Notes under the pieces: generated by a model
What the model was told of the DNA's origin: nothing
Databases searched by the model: none
The model's input: only the letters and a program-made list of their open reading frames with translations
Position numbers and translations under genes: made by a program
From: an uncultured Arenicella sp.
GTDB lineage: Bacteria > Pseudomonadota > Gammaproteobacteria > Arenicellales > Arenicellaceae
Reading direction: 5' to 3'
DNA length: 64,000 bases
NCBI GenBank assembly: GCA_937974565.1
Contig: CALJWL010000004.1
Span: forward strand, 1 to 64,000
In this document: piece by piece, positions 28,390 to 38,111 of the stretch
Position numbering within the stretch: the first letter of the stretch is position 1
Layout: the number at the start of each line of letters is the position of its first letter

Positions 28390-28646
28390 TGATTGATATT
28401 CTTTGTATATTACGATCTATTTTTGGAGTCTAAGCCTGCTAGCATACAAATGCTTCTGATAAAGCTCGCTTACTGTGCTATGCAACCACAAAGAGCGTGA
28501 CCTGATGGGTTGAATGAATAAATCCCAACAAGGCAAAACAAAAAGTGGACTCGGCCCTAAAAGGTTCCGTGAAGATAATCTCATTAATGTTATTGGCCAC
28601 TCACTAACGCTCAAACGAATCAGCCAACACGAATGCTTAAATCAAC

Positions 28647-29561
28647 TCAAACACCTTCATCATACCCTAGGCTATAAAGATCACGGGCATTGTCCGACCA
28701 CCCCGAACGAACTTTAACAAAAAGTTCAAGAAACACCTTTCTCTCCAATAGCGTCTCGCAGTTAAGTCTGGCTGACGTTCCTATTGCCTTAAGAGCGTCG
28801 CCTTTCTTACCAATAACCATGGCTTTATGCGAATCTTTTTCGACCCAGATGTCAGCGTTTATTTGGGCTTTATCGTCAAGCATATCAAATTGAGTAACCT
28901 CCACGGCTGTTGCGTACGGAAGTTCATCACCTAGGCGCCTAAAGAGCTGCTCACGCACCAATTCTGACACCAGAAAACGAAAACTACGGTCGGTAATTTG
29001 GTCCTCATTAAACCCAGGCTCAGCTTCTGGTAAATGTTGTGTAATAACATCCATTAAACGTTCAATATTACCGCCCTGCATTCGACCAAGCGCACAAATT
29101 GGCACAATATCAGCAAAATCAGCCAACTGGCTTGATTCCGCTATTAACGGTAATACATCGTTTATCGATTTAACTTTGTCGATTTTATTGATTACCAAAA
29201 TGACCGGGGCACTGACTTCTTTCAATGCCGTTAAAACCAACTGGTCGCCTTCAGTCCAACCAGTTGCTGAAATCATCATGCAAACAGCGTCCACGCCATC
29301 AATACTGGAAATTGCGGTCTTATTAATAACTCTATTAATCGTTTTACGATTCGACCTTTTGGTTACCGCGTGAATGCCTGGAGTATCAACAAACACAACC
29401 TGTTTCTCATCGTCAGTATGTATACCAAGAATGCGGTGCCTAGTGGTCTGTGGGCGATGTGAAGTAATACTGATCTTTTGACCAATGATTTGGTTCATCA
29501 ACGTGGATTTACCCGCATTGGGCTTTCCAACGATGGTGACAAAACCGAATTTATACGACAT
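28647..29561 (-). CDS. era: GTPase Era
   Basis: 304 residues. GTPase motifs are GKPNAGKST (G1), DTPG (G3) and NKID (G4), followed by a C-terminal KH domain with VEKDSHKAMVIGKKGDALK. Era binds 16S rRNA and helps 30S maturation. The end, VKVRSGWSDNARDLYSLGY, matches the family. It follows rnc in the standard order. Confidence 0.96.
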   Translation of the reverse strand: MSYKFGFVTIVGKPNAGKSTLMNQIIGQKISITSHRPQTTRHRILGIHTDDEKQVVFVDTPGIHAVTKRSNRKTINRVINKTAISSIDGVDAVCMMISATGWTEGDQLVLTALKEVSAPVILVINKIDKVKSINDVLPLIAESSQLADFADIVPICALGRMQGGNIERLMDVITQHLPEAEPGFNEDQITDRSFRFLVSELVREQLFRRLGDELPYATAVEVTQFDMLDDKAQINADIWVEKDSHKAMVIGKKGDALKAIGTSARLNCETLLERKVFLELFVKVRSGWSDNARDLYSLGYDEGV

Positions 29562-29669
29562 ATTGGATTCTCAGTTTTACTTTAGATTAAATCTAAGGAG
29601 TGAATGAAAGCTAGGAGCTTTAGTTTAGAGCTGCGATTCGATTGCAACGCAACCTTGTCGGTACGTATG

Positions 29670-30371
29670 TTAGCCAGATGACTTACGATGTTGGTTAACG
29701 CGATCTATATAACGATCAAGAACCAGTTCAGCCGCCGCTTGCTCTGCGGCTCTGCGAGAGCGAGCGGTTGATTGCTCTACTATTTGTAACTGGCTAAGAC
29801 TGCACTCGACGGTAAACTCTTGATCATGTTGCGCACCAGAAGTTTCGACAATATTATAAATGGGCAACTCAAAGCCGCGCTTTTGCATGGCTTCTTGAAG
29901 GCGGCTCTTAGGGTCTTTATACGTTGAGTTCGACGAAATGCCCTCAAAGTGCGACTTGAAATTTTGGTGGATAAAATCATGAGCCACATTAAAACCAGCG
30001 TCAATGTACAGCGCGCCAATAATACTCTCTACCGTATCGGCCAGAATAGAATCGCGATTAAACCCACCGCTCTTCAATTCGCCTTCACCCAATATTAAAT
30101 GATCAGACAGTTTAAGTTCACGCGCCACTAGAGCCAACGTTTCTTTACGCACCAAACTGGAACGCATGCGACTTAGCTTTCCTTCAGCTAACTCTGAGTA
30201 GTTATGGTATAGCCAATCAGCAACAACAAAGCCTAAAATACTGTCACCCAAAAATTCAAGCCTCTCATAGTTTTTTGCTCCCCGACTACGATGAGTCAGC
30301 GCAAGTGACAGCAAAGTGGCATCAGAAAATTTATGCCCGAGCTTGGTTTGCAATTGATCGAGACTGTTCAA
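29670..30371 (-). CDS. rnc: Ribonuclease III
   Basis: 233 residues from TTG 30371. The catalytic domain has the signature ERLEFLGDSILGFV with the conserved acidic pair and a second acidic cluster ESIIGALYID. A C-terminal double-stranded RNA binding domain covers about 155-225 (DPKSRLQEAMQKRGFELP to AEQAAAELVLD). It processes rRNA precursors and structured mRNAs. It lies in the lepA-lepB-DUF4845-rnc-era series. Confidence 0.95.
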   Translation of the reverse strand: MNSLDQLQTKLGHKFSDATLLSLALTHRSRGAKNYERLEFLGDSILGFVVADWLYHNYSELAEGKLSRMRSSLVRKETLALVARELKLSDHLILGEGELKSGGFNRDSILADTVESIIGALYIDAGFNVAHDFIHQNFKSHFEGISSNSTYKDPKSRLQEAMQKRGFELPIYNIVETSGAQHDQEFTVECSLSQLQIVEQSTARSRRAAEQAAAELVLDRYIDRVNQHRKSSG

Positions 30372-30404
30372 AATTCAGAATCTTGTTGAATCTGCACCCT
30401 TACC

Positions 30405-30830
30405 TTAAGGATCACAACGGCCCGTTAAGTCGCACTCAACCTTAGGGTTAAAACGAGCAATGAGTACCAAATTAGCAACGAGAGGCACCTCACGCACATA
30501 ATTCGCCTCAAGCACGAATTTGTTTCTCGTTCGTGACATTTTAACGTCGTTTTTGTAATCAAGAACCTCATGATTACTGTCGATGTAGAGTTGCTTGTTC
30601 ATTTCACCAATGACATGCCTTCGCGTAACCTTGCGCAAGTCTTGGCCTTCGACACTTTGCACCATGGCCGTTCTTACTGCGCCGTTTGTGCTGTAAATAG
30701 GAATTAATTGCATGCCAAGATACGCCAAAACAAACAACACAGACAGCACAAACATCAAACTCCATACTGTCCAACCTTGCTGATGGTGAATACTTTTAAA
30801 CTGTTTCATATTATTTCTTTGTGTTCTCAT
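30405..30830 (-). CDS. DUF4845 family membrane protein
   Basis: Up to 141 residues; starts at ATG 30830 or ATG 30809 are both usable, and the first has AAGAG upstream. One membrane helix (about 20-44, VWSLMFVLSVLFVLAYLGMQL) precedes a soluble domain outside the membrane. The protein sits between lepB and rnc, where DUF4845 members are found in gammaproteobacteria. The function is unknown, and the pseudopilin-like shape (short N-terminus, one helix, small globular domain) is only a resemblance. Confidence 0.8.
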   Translation of the reverse strand: MRTQRNNMKQFKSIHHQQGWTVWSLMFVLSVLFVLAYLGMQLIPIYSTNGAVRTAMVQSVEGQDLRKVTRRHVIGEMNKQLYIDSNHEVLDYKNDVKMSRTRNKFVLEANYVREVPLVANLVLIARFNPKVECDLTGRCDP

Positions 30831-30940
30831 ACTATTTTCTCTTAACGATTAGTCTAAACCACACGTCTGGAACGACAGGTTTAATTAGACGATTAAAACT
30901 CATTGGCGATGTCAGCATTTTCAGATTGATTAACACCACT

Positions 30941-31753
30941 TTAACCTTCAGCGGACACCTCAAGTGCCTCAATTTCTTCACCTATACGAGAAAAGTCAAC
31001 GCCGTCACCATCAAAGTTTATGTGCATCCAGATGAAAAACGCTCGACCAACCAAATTCTCATTCGGCACGAAAGTGAAATCGCCGCTGCGACTATCGGCG
31101 CTGTTATCTCGATTATCACCCATCACAAAATAATGCCCTTCGGGCACTACCCAACTGCGCGAAGAGGCACTAGCATAGCTGCCACCTAAGTTAAGTATCG
31201 GAAACTTAACGCGAGACCCGTCGCTGCGCTCGATAGTTTGAGTGAATTTATAATGCTCGTAATCCTTGCCATAGGCCTTATAACGACCATCCGCTGTTTT
31301 ACTCACAAGTTTATCGTTAACGTACAGATTTTTACTCGCAAAATCGTAACGAACCACATCCCCGGGCAAACCAATCATTCTCTTTATATAGTTTTGAGAT
31401 GGGTTTGGCGGGTAACGAAATACAACTATATCACCGCGATCTGGGTTGCCTGTATCTAAAATTTTATTATGCAGGATCGGCAGCCTAACACCGTAGCTAA
31501 ATTTGTTGACCAGAATGAAGTCACCAATTTCAAGGTTCGAGAGCATTGACCCAGAAGGAATTCTAAACGGCTCAGCAATAAACCCCCTGAGTAAAAACAC
31601 CAGTAACAAAACCGGAAAAAACGAGCGTGCGTAATCGAGAGGAACTGGCTCTACAGCACCTTTGGCCAGCTCTGGCTTAACGAATCGATAGTAAGCCATC
31701 ACCACCAAACACAAACAAATTATAGAGAACAGCACGATTTCAAATATTTTCAT
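30941..31753 (-). CDS. lepB: Signal peptidase I
   Basis: 270 residues. The N-terminal membrane anchors span about 1-24 and 44-62. The catalytic dyad is Ser69 (RIPSGSM) and Lys124 (YIKRMIGLPGD). Box E, GDNRDNSADSR, is present. It removes signal peptides on the periplasmic side of the inner membrane. The start codon overlaps the lepA stop (TGATG), so translation is coupled. Confidence 0.95.
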   Translation of the reverse strand: MKIFEIVLFSIICLCLVVMAYYRFVKPELAKGAVEPVPLDYARSFFPVLLLVFLLRGFIAEPFRIPSGSMLSNLEIGDFILVNKFSYGVRLPILHNKILDTGNPDRGDIVVFRYPPNPSQNYIKRMIGLPGDVVRYDFASKNLYVNDKLVSKTADGRYKAYGKDYEHYKFTQTIERSDGSRVKFPILNLGGSYASASSRSWVVPEGHYFVMGDNRDNSADSRSGDFTFVPNENLVGRAFFIWMHINFDGDGVDFSRIGEEIEALEVSAEG

Positions 31754-33561
31754 CAGTCATCCGTTGTTTTAAGTACCGCCAAAAAAGCTTCTTGCGGAAT
31801 TTCTACCGAGCCAATTTGCTTCATGCGTTTCTTACCTTCTTTTTGTTTTTCTAAAAGCTTACGTTTACGAGAGGCATCACCACCGTAACATTTTGCCGTG
31901 ACGTTTTTTCGTAACGCTTTCACCGTTTCTCGAGCAATCACTTTAGAACCAATTGCAGCTTGAATAGCCACATCAAACATTTGCCGAGGTATTAGCTCAC
32001 GCATGCGCTTTACCAACTCTCTACCTCGATAAATTGATTGCTCACGATGCACCAATATCGCCAAGGGATCAACAGGATCGCCATTGATTAACACATCCAC
32101 TTTAACCATGTCCGACGCCCGATACTCTTTAATTTCATAATCCAGCGAGGCGTAACCTCGACTGACAGACTTTAATCTGTCAAAAAAATCCATCACGACT
32201 TCATTTAACGGCAACTCAAAATTGAGCATCACTTGCCGACCCAAGTATTGAATGTTTTTTTGGATACCACGTTTCTCGATGCATAAGGTCATAACCGCAC
32301 CAATATATTCTTCGGGCATTAACATGTTTGCTTCAATAATGGGTTCGCGAATTTCTTCGATTTTTGATAGATCAGGCAAGGCGGATGGGTTATCAACCTC
32401 GACCAGTTCACCATTTTTCAGTACCACATCATAAACCACCGTTGGCGCCGTGGTGATGAGGTCCATATCATATTCACGCTCAAGCCGCTCTTGAATAATT
32501 TCCATGTGCAGCATACCGAGAAAACCACACCGAAACCCCAACCCTAACGCATCTGACACTTCAGGGTCATAAATTAACGAGGCGTCATTTAAACTTAATT
32601 TTCCGAGCGCGTCACGAAACGAATCGTAATCGGCTGAGTTAATTGGGTAAAGACCGGCAAAAACTCGAGGTTGAACTTCTTGAAAGCCTGGCAACGGTTC
32701 AGAAACGCCTTGTTTAGCATGGGTGATGGTGTCACCCACTTTAGCCCCCGAGATGTCCTTAACACCCGAAATCAGATAACCAACCTCACCTATCCTTAAT
32801 TCATCTTTTTGCACACGCTTGGGAGTAAAAATGCCAAGGTCTTCAACTTGATACTCAACCCCTGACGACATCATCTTAATACGTTCGCGCTTCTTTATAG
32901 AGCCTGAAATGATTCGTATCAGCGCCACAGTGCCAAGATAATTATCAAACCATGAGTCCATAATAAGGGCAGACATTGGGGCATCAGGGTCGCCTTTCGG
33001 TGCGGGCAACTCGGCGACGATCTGCTCAAGCAAATCTTCGATTCCAAGGCCATTTTTAGCGCTTACGTGCAGCGCACCTGAGCAATCGATGCCCACAACA
33101 TCTTCAATTTCTTCGCTGACTCGATCCACATCGGCCGCAGGCAAATCAATCTTGTTTAACACCGGTAGAACTTCCAGACCTAGATCTACTGCGGTATAAC
33201 AATTCGCCACCGTTTGCGCTTCCACCCCTTGCGACGCATCAACCACCAACAGCGCACCCTCGCATGCCGTTAACGAACGCGAGACTTCGTAGGAAAAATC
33301 CACGTGACCGGGCGTGTCAATCATATTCAATTGATACGTTTGTCCGTCGACCTTTGATTTATAACTCAGCGCAACACTTTGTGCTTTAATAGTGATGCCA
33401 CGTTCACGCTCAATGTCCATAGAATCAAGTACTTGGTCTTCCATTTCACGATCGCTCAAGCCGCCACAGTGCGAGATAAAACGATCGGCAATGGTAGACT
33501 TACCATGGTCAATATGAGCAATAATAGAAAAGTTTCTAATTTTATTAATGTCGTGCGACAT
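31753..33561 (-). CDS. lepA: Elongation factor 4 (LepA), back-translocating GTPase
   Basis: 602 residues, the family length. G domain motifs are [16 protein letters not shown] and NKIDLP. Domains II, III and V follow, and the LepA-specific C-terminal domain includes [22 protein letters not shown]. LepA acts on the ribosome during elongation or initiation. It is divergent from nadB and overlaps lepB by one base. Confidence 0.96.
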   Translation of the reverse strand: MSHDINKIRNFSIIAHIDHGKSTIADRFISHCGGLSDREMEDQVLDSMDIERERGITIKAQSVALSYKSKVDGQTYQLNMIDTPGHVDFSYEVSRSLTACEGALLVVDASQGVEAQTVANCYTAVDLGLEVLPVLNKIDLPAADVDRVSEEIEDVVGIDCSGALHVSAKNGLGIEDLLEQIVAELPAPKGDPDAPMSALIMDSWFDNYLGTVALIRIISGSIKKRERIKMMSSGVEYQVEDLGIFTPKRVQKDELRIGEVGYLISGVKDISGAKVGDTITHAKQGVSEPLPGFQEVQPRVFAGLYPINSADYDSFRDALGKLSLNDASLIYDPEVSDALGLGFRCGFLGMLHMEIIQERLEREYDMDLITTAPTVVYDVVLKNGELVEVDNPSALPDLSKIEEIREPIIEANMLMPEEYIGAVMTLCIEKRGIQKNIQYLGRQVMLNFELPLNEVVMDFFDRLKSVSRGYASLDYEIKEYRASDMVKVDVLINGDPVDPLAILVHREQSIYRGRELVKRMRELIPRQMFDVAIQAAIGSKVIARETVKALRKNVTAKCYGGDASRKRKLLEKQKEGKKRMKQIGSVEIPQEAFLAVLKTTDD

Positions 33562-33833
33562 GCCGAATATTACCTGCTCGCTCAGCGCCCCAAATTTGCT
33601 CGCCCAACGTTATTATGAGTTCATAAAATAAACGAGTACACCATGCAACGGATAACCGTCACTCACGCACTCGCGATAGCGCATTTTAACAAACCATCTA
33701 TGCAAACACACTCACTATATTCAGCACTAGGGCCATCATTCAATATTTGACAAATTTTCACGCCTAACATAGGGAGCCTGTTGCGCTATACTCTCACAAA
33801 ATCAAGAAAAACCTCTTTTTATACCCTTCTGAT

Positions 33834-35483
33834 ATGAACAAAAATCACAGCGATGTACTGATTATTGGCGGCGGAGTCGCAGGGCTCAGTTTGGCCCTTA
33901 GGCTAGCCGAGGAGGACCTTTCCATTACTCTTTTATCAAAGGGTGAGTTAACCGAAGGTTCAAGTCTATATGCCCAAGGAGGTATTGCGGCCGTATTGGA
34001 CAATGACGATAATTTTGAGAACCACATCAACGACACTCACGTTGCCGGTGCAGGCTTATGCAAAAAAGACGCGGTTAGGAAGGTTGTTGAAGGGGCACCC
34101 AACGCCATTAATTGGTTAATTAATAAGGGCGTAAAATTCACCGTCGAAGAAGGGCCAGAATACGATGGCGTGGATGGCAATTACCATCTAACTCGAGAAG
34201 GCGGGCATTCTCATAGGCGAGTCATTCACGCTAAAGACGCCACAGGGCGTGAAGTTGAAACCACCCTTGAGTCTCACGTTCGAAAACAAAGCAATGTGAC
34301 AATACTTGAAAACCACATTGCCATTGATTTAATTACCTCCCAGAAACTAAAGCGCTCTCATGGTTCTAAATGTTATGGGGCCTATGCGTTGGATATTAAT
34401 AATAATCAGGTTAATACCTTTTCGGCGCGAGCGGTAATTTTATCAACCGGTGGCGCTTCCAAAGCCTACCTTTACACAACCAATCCAGACACCTCAACCG
34501 GTGACGGTATCGCCATGGCATGGCGCGCGGGTTGTCGAATAGCCAACATGGAGTTTGTGCAATTCCACCCAACGTGTTTATATCACCCGTACGCGAAAGG
34601 GTCTCTTATTTCAGAAGCCGTCAGAGGTGAAGGCGGCCTATTGCGACTGCCAAACGGTGATCGCTTTATGCCCCAGCATCACAAGCAGGAGGAACTGGCC
34701 CCCAGAGACATTGTTGCCAGGGCGATCGACTACGAAATGAAAAAAGGCGGCTTCGACTCGGTCTTCCTGGATATCAGCCATAAAGATAAAGATTTCATAT
34801 TGGATCACTTCCCAAACATCGCTGAAAGCTGCCAAAGTTATGGTTATGACATGACCACACAACCAATACCGGTGGTTCCAGCGGCGCATTACACCTGTGG
34901 CGGCATTATGACTGATCTTGAGGGGCGCACCGATTTGAAACGACTGTATGCCGTTGGCGAAAGCAGCTGCACAGGTTTGCATGGTGCTAACCGCTTAGCC
35001 AGTAACTCTCTGCTCGAATGCTTGGTAATCGCCGAGTCGGCCGCCACGGATATCGCCAAGCGCATGAAGAAGCCTGAAAAAGAACCTTTTCCCGATCTAC
35101 CTGAATGGGATGAAAGTAAAGTCTCTGACCCCGATGAGCAAATTGTGGTATCTCACAACTGGGATGAGACACGCCGCTTCATGTGGGATTATGTCGGCAT
35201 TGTTAGGACTAAAAAAAGGTTAGAGCGTGCGCAACATCGGGTTAAACTATTGCAAGAAGAAATCGTAGAATACTACGGTAACTTCCGAGTCAACAGCGAC
35301 TTAATTGAACTAAGAAACCTCGCCACCATCGCCGAACTAACTATTGAATGCGCAATGACGCGCAAAGAAAGTCGAGGATTACACTATACATTGGATTACC
35401 CAGAAATTAGTGATTACGCCAGAGATACGATCTTAACGCCCAATAACTTTGTTGGCCATGAGCCTATCCGTGAATGGAAGTAA
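33834..35483 (+). CDS. nadB: L-aspartate oxidase NadB
   Basis: 549 residues. The FAD-binding motif VLIIGGGVAGLSLALRLAE is at the N-terminus. A Gly-rich segment LYAQGGIAAV, the active-site REGGHSHRRVIHAKDATG and TCGGIMTDLEGRT follow, and a C-terminal helical domain has the arginines of the succinate dehydrogenase-like fold. It oxidises aspartate to iminoaspartate for NAD synthesis. It is divergent from lepA. The usual rpoE neighbour of nadB is absent here; an ECF sigma gene lies about 10 kb away. Confidence 0.95.
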   Translation: MNKNHSDVLIIGGGVAGLSLALRLAEEDLSITLLSKGELTEGSSLYAQGGIAAVLDNDDNFENHINDTHVAGAGLCKKDAVRKVVEGAPNAINWLINKGVKFTVEEGPEYDGVDGNYHLTREGGHSHRRVIHAKDATGREVETTLESHVRKQSNVTILENHIAIDLITSQKLKRSHGSKCYGAYALDINNNQVNTFSARAVILSTGGASKAYLYTTNPDTSTGDGIAMAWRAGCRIANMEFVQFHPTCLYHPYAKGSLISEAVRGEGGLLRLPNGDRFMPQHHKQEELAPRDIVARAIDYEMKKGGFDSVFLDISHKDKDFILDHFPNIAESCQSYGYDMTTQPIPVVPAAHYTCGGIMTDLEGRTDLKRLYAVGESSCTGLHGANRLASNSLLECLVIAESAATDIAKRMKKPEKEPFPDLPEWDESKVSDPDEQIVVSHNWDETRRFMWDYVGIVRTKKRLERAQHRVKLLQEEIVEYYGNFRVNSDLIELRNLATIAELTIECAMTRKESRGLHYTLDYPEISDYARDTILTPNNFVGHEPIREWK

Positions 35484-35669
35484 ATCAAATTTTTTACGGC
35501 GTACAAGGCTAAGCGGTGTGTGTTTGATAAAAAGGGCCGCGCAAAGCTAATGAAAAATTCGCCTTTTTATTGGTATGACTTAAGTCACTCTAAAAGCGCT
35601 TTTGAGTTAGCCAGAGCAATACGGCATATGGCATAAAAAAATTTAATTTAATTTTCACAAACCATAACT
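35484..35669. other. Region after nadB with a weak hairpin
   Basis: AAAAAGGGCCG near 35530 and CGCCTTTTTAT near 35563 could form an imperfect terminator for nadB. No gene is visible, and the rest of the gap leads into the LysR promoter. Confidence 0.3.
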
Positions 35670-35675
35670 TATAAT
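35647..35675 (+). promoter_or_regulatory. Possible sigma-70 promoter of the LysR gene
   Basis: TTTAAT (35647-35652) and a perfect TATAAT (35670-35675) are 17 bases apart, in a very AT-rich segment about 120 bases upstream of the LysR-type gene. The -35 box is weak. Confidence 0.35.
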
Positions 35676-35796
35676 TATAGCGCATGTTATTCAGTTAGTT
35701 AGAAATAATAAATTTAACTTTCAACGACAAGTAAACGCATTAACACAGTCATTTAACTCGCAAATTTAATCAACCCGCACCCCGGTAGAACTCATT

Positions 35797-36741
35797 ATGC
35801 AAGACCCATTATCCCGCATAGATTTAAACTTACTAGTCGCCTATCAGGTCTTGATGCAAGAAAAAAACGTAACTCGAGCCGCGGAACGTCTATTTGTTAC
35901 TCAGCCAGCAATGAGCAAAACACTAAATAGGCTTAGAATTTTGATGGAAGACGATTTATTTGTCCGCTCTTCTCACGGCCTGACACCAACCCCGAAAACA
36001 TTAGAACTTGAAGCACCAGTGAATCACATTCTCGGTCAATTGACTGAGTTGATGGTAGCAAACCAAGAGTTTGACCCCGCTAATACCGCCGCCACGATAT
36101 CACTTGCAACGTTGGGAACTTCAGCCAGTGTTGGCATGCCAATTTTCATCGACAAAATTCGTCAACAGGCACCTAAAGTCATGCTATTGAGTCAGAATAT
36201 TGATGATAAATGGGAAGATCGGTTACGCAGCGGAAACCTGGATTTCGCCATCGTTGCAAAAAACAAATTCAGCCCCGACTTCGTTACTCACAAATTAATG
36301 AGCATCAAGCCAGTGCTTTACATGCGTAAAGACCATCCATTAGCCGAAGTTGAACACATCACCTTAGAACAACGTCGAAAGTATCAACATATGGCGGTGT
36401 ATTTTCCCAATTTCGAGACGACGCGTGAAGAAGTTCAAAAGTTGTTCGCGTCTTTCGGAATTCTATCGAATGTTCCCTTTTTGACCACCAATCTTATGGT
36501 TTGCTTGGAGACTCTTAGAAAAACCGACATGTTGATGATTGCATCGGATCGACTTATTGATGCCTCAATCGTGGCTGAGAATTTTATCTGTAAACCACTG
36601 GAGGATTTAATCAACCTTCGAATTGATGCTTTATCATTGGTTCAACACGTGAGAACAAAAAATTCACCACTGCACAAACACTTAACTGAAATGATTGTCG
36701 AAAGCTTTATAGAAGCCGACTCTGCAAGCTCAATCACTTAG
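35797..36741 (+). CDS. LysR-type transcriptional regulator (LeuO/NodD-like)
   Basis: 314 residues. The N-terminal winged helix-turn-helix is RIDLNLLVAYQVLMQEKNVTR, AAERLFVTQPAMSKTLNRLR, with the DDLFVR wing. A substrate-binding domain follows from about 90. The opening DLNLLVAYQVL resembles the LeuO/NodD/PnbR branch. No divergent partner that would reveal a target lies next to it: nadB is upstream in the same direction and dnaJ is convergent. The ligand and targets are unknown. Confidence 0.85.
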   Translation: MQDPLSRIDLNLLVAYQVLMQEKNVTRAAERLFVTQPAMSKTLNRLRILMEDDLFVRSSHGLTPTPKTLELEAPVNHILGQLTELMVANQEFDPANTAATISLATLGTSASVGMPIFIDKIRQQAPKVMLLSQNIDDKWEDRLRSGNLDFAIVAKNKFSPDFVTHKLMSIKPVLYMRKDHPLAEVEHITLEQRRKYQHMAVYFPNFETTREEVQKLFASFGILSNVPFLTTNLMVCLETLRKTDMLMIASDRLIDASIVAENFICKPLEDLINLRIDALSLVQHVRTKNSPLHKHLTEMIVESFIEADSASSIT

Positions 36742-36757
36742 GATGAACCACGGTACG

Positions 36758-36794
36758 AAAAAGCCGCTTTCAGTTGTTCCGAATGCGGCTTTTT
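36758..36794. terminator. Bidirectional terminator between the LysR gene and dnaJ
   Basis: AAAAAGCCGC (36758-36767) and GCGGCTTTTT (36785-36794) form a 10-bp stem with T-tracts on both strands, between the convergent LysR gene (end 36741) and dnaJ (end 36879). Confidence 0.85.
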
Positions 36795-36878
36795 GTTGAA
36801 CCTAATTTATTAAGATCAAACCAAGGGCCATTGGTGCTAAATTATTTTCCAGATTACTTGCTCACAAGCTTTCGCTTT

Positions 36879-38033
36879 CTATGTCACCAAGTCATCAAAG
36901 AATGATTTAATTTTATCTGACCAAGAACTGTTCTGAGGGTTATGTTTGCTTCCACCTTCAAGAATGATTTCATCAAGTTCTTGCAGCAACTCTTTTTGGC
37001 GTTTAGTTAGATTGATCGGCGTTTCAACGTTAACCTCGCAATATAAATCACCAACAAACCCTGCATTACGAACATTTTTTACGCCTTTGCCACGCAAACG
37101 AAACATTTTTCCCGACTGAGTACCCGCTGGAATTTTGAGCTTGGCTCGCCCTTCCAAAGTTGGAACTTCAAGTTCTCCACCCAATGCCAATGTTGTATAG
37201 CTGATTGGCACATTGCAATGCAGGTCAACACCTTCTCGGGTGAATATGGGGTGGTCTTTTAAAGAAACAGAAACGTATAAGTCACCATTAACGCTACCAC
37301 TGCCGGCATTCTCACCTTCACCGGAAAGGCGAATTTGATCACCTTCATCAACGCCCGCCGGAATTTTGACGGATAACTTCTTATTCTCTCTAGTACGACC
37401 TTGCCCATGACAATCACCACAAGGGTCTGTAATGATAGTGCCGCTACCGTGGCATTGTGGGCAAGCCTGTTGCACTGAGAAAAAACCTTGCTGAATACGA
37501 ACTTGTCCTTGACCATGGCAAGTACCACATTGGGATGGAGAACTTCCGGGCTTTGCACCAGAACCATCACAAGTTTTGCACATTGACATACGCGGCACAG
37601 TGATATTCACTTCGGTGCCATTCACGGCATCTTCCAAGCTCAAATCTAAGTTATAGCGCAAATCGGCACCACGGCGTTGTCGTTGACGGCCACCGCCACC
37701 GCCTCCGCCGCCACCAAAAATATCACCGAACATATCCCCAAAAATATCACCAAATCCGCCCGCGCCGCCATTAAAGCCGCCGGCACCACCACGCCCAGCA
37801 CTACCGCCTTCAAAGGCCGCGTGACCAAACTGATCATACGTTGCCCGCTTTTCGGCGTCGGACAGCACTTCGTAGGCTTCTTTAGCTTCTTTAAACTTTA
37901 CTTCAGCTTCTTCGCTGTCGGGGTTGCGATCAGGATGGTACTTCATCGCCAATCGTCGGTACGCTTTTTTCAACTCTGCTTCTGTTACAGACTTGCCAAC
38001 GCCCAAAACCTCGTAATAATCACGTTTTGCCAT
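36879..38033 (-). CDS. dnaJ: Chaperone protein DnaJ
   Basis: 384 residues. The J domain (1-70) has HPD in [10 protein letters not shown] Gly/Phe-rich region follows, with a run of ten glycines ([12 protein letters not shown]). The zinc domain has four CxxCxGxG-type repeats ([32 protein letters not shown]), and the C-terminal substrate domains come last. It delivers clients to DnaK and stimulates its ATPase. It is separated from dnaK by 78 bases holding a terminator-like hairpin, so its level may be set below dnaK. Confidence 0.97.
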   Translation of the reverse strand: MAKRDYYEVLGVGKSVTEAELKKAYRRLAMKYHPDRNPDSEEAEVKFKEAKEAYEVLSDAEKRATYDQFGHAAFEGGSAGRGGAGGFNGGAGGFGDIFGDMFGDIFGGGGGGGGGRQRQRRGADLRYNLDLSLEDAVNGTEVNITVPRMSMCKTCDGSGAKPGSSPSQCGTCHGQGQVRIQQGFFSVQQACPQCHGSGTIITDPCGDCHGQGRTRENKKLSVKIPAGVDEGDQIRLSGEGENAGSGSVNGDLYVSVSLKDHPIFTREGVDLHCNVPISYTTLALGGELEVPTLEGRAKLKIPAGTQSGKMFRLRGKGVKNVRNAGFVGDLYCEVNVETPINLTKRQKELLQELDEIILEGGSKHNPQNSSWSDKIKSFFDDLVT

Positions 38034-38053
38034 AATTAATTAACTCTCTTTAT

Positions 38054-38092
38054 TAAAAAGCCCGCACTCAAACACAAGCGCAGGCTTTCTAA
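38054..38092 (-). terminator. Attenuating terminator between dnaK and dnaJ
   Basis: On the minus strand, AAGCCTGCGC and GTGCGGGCTT pair (with G-T wobbles) around a 10-base loop and are followed by TTTAATAAAG. Its place between two genes usually co-transcribed suggests partial termination. Confidence 0.6.
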
Positions 38093-38111
38093 TTACAAGC
38101 AATCGCTTGTA

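Noticed and set aside
28417-28614. 65-codon frame between era and recO
   Set aside because: No recognisable protein or ribosome site; it lies in a 257-base gap with ordinary spacing.
37679-37710. Run of glycine codons in dnaJ as a slippage or contingency locus
   Set aside because: The Gly/Phe-rich region of DnaJ often has long glycine runs, and mixed GGN codons here do not form a simple repeat.
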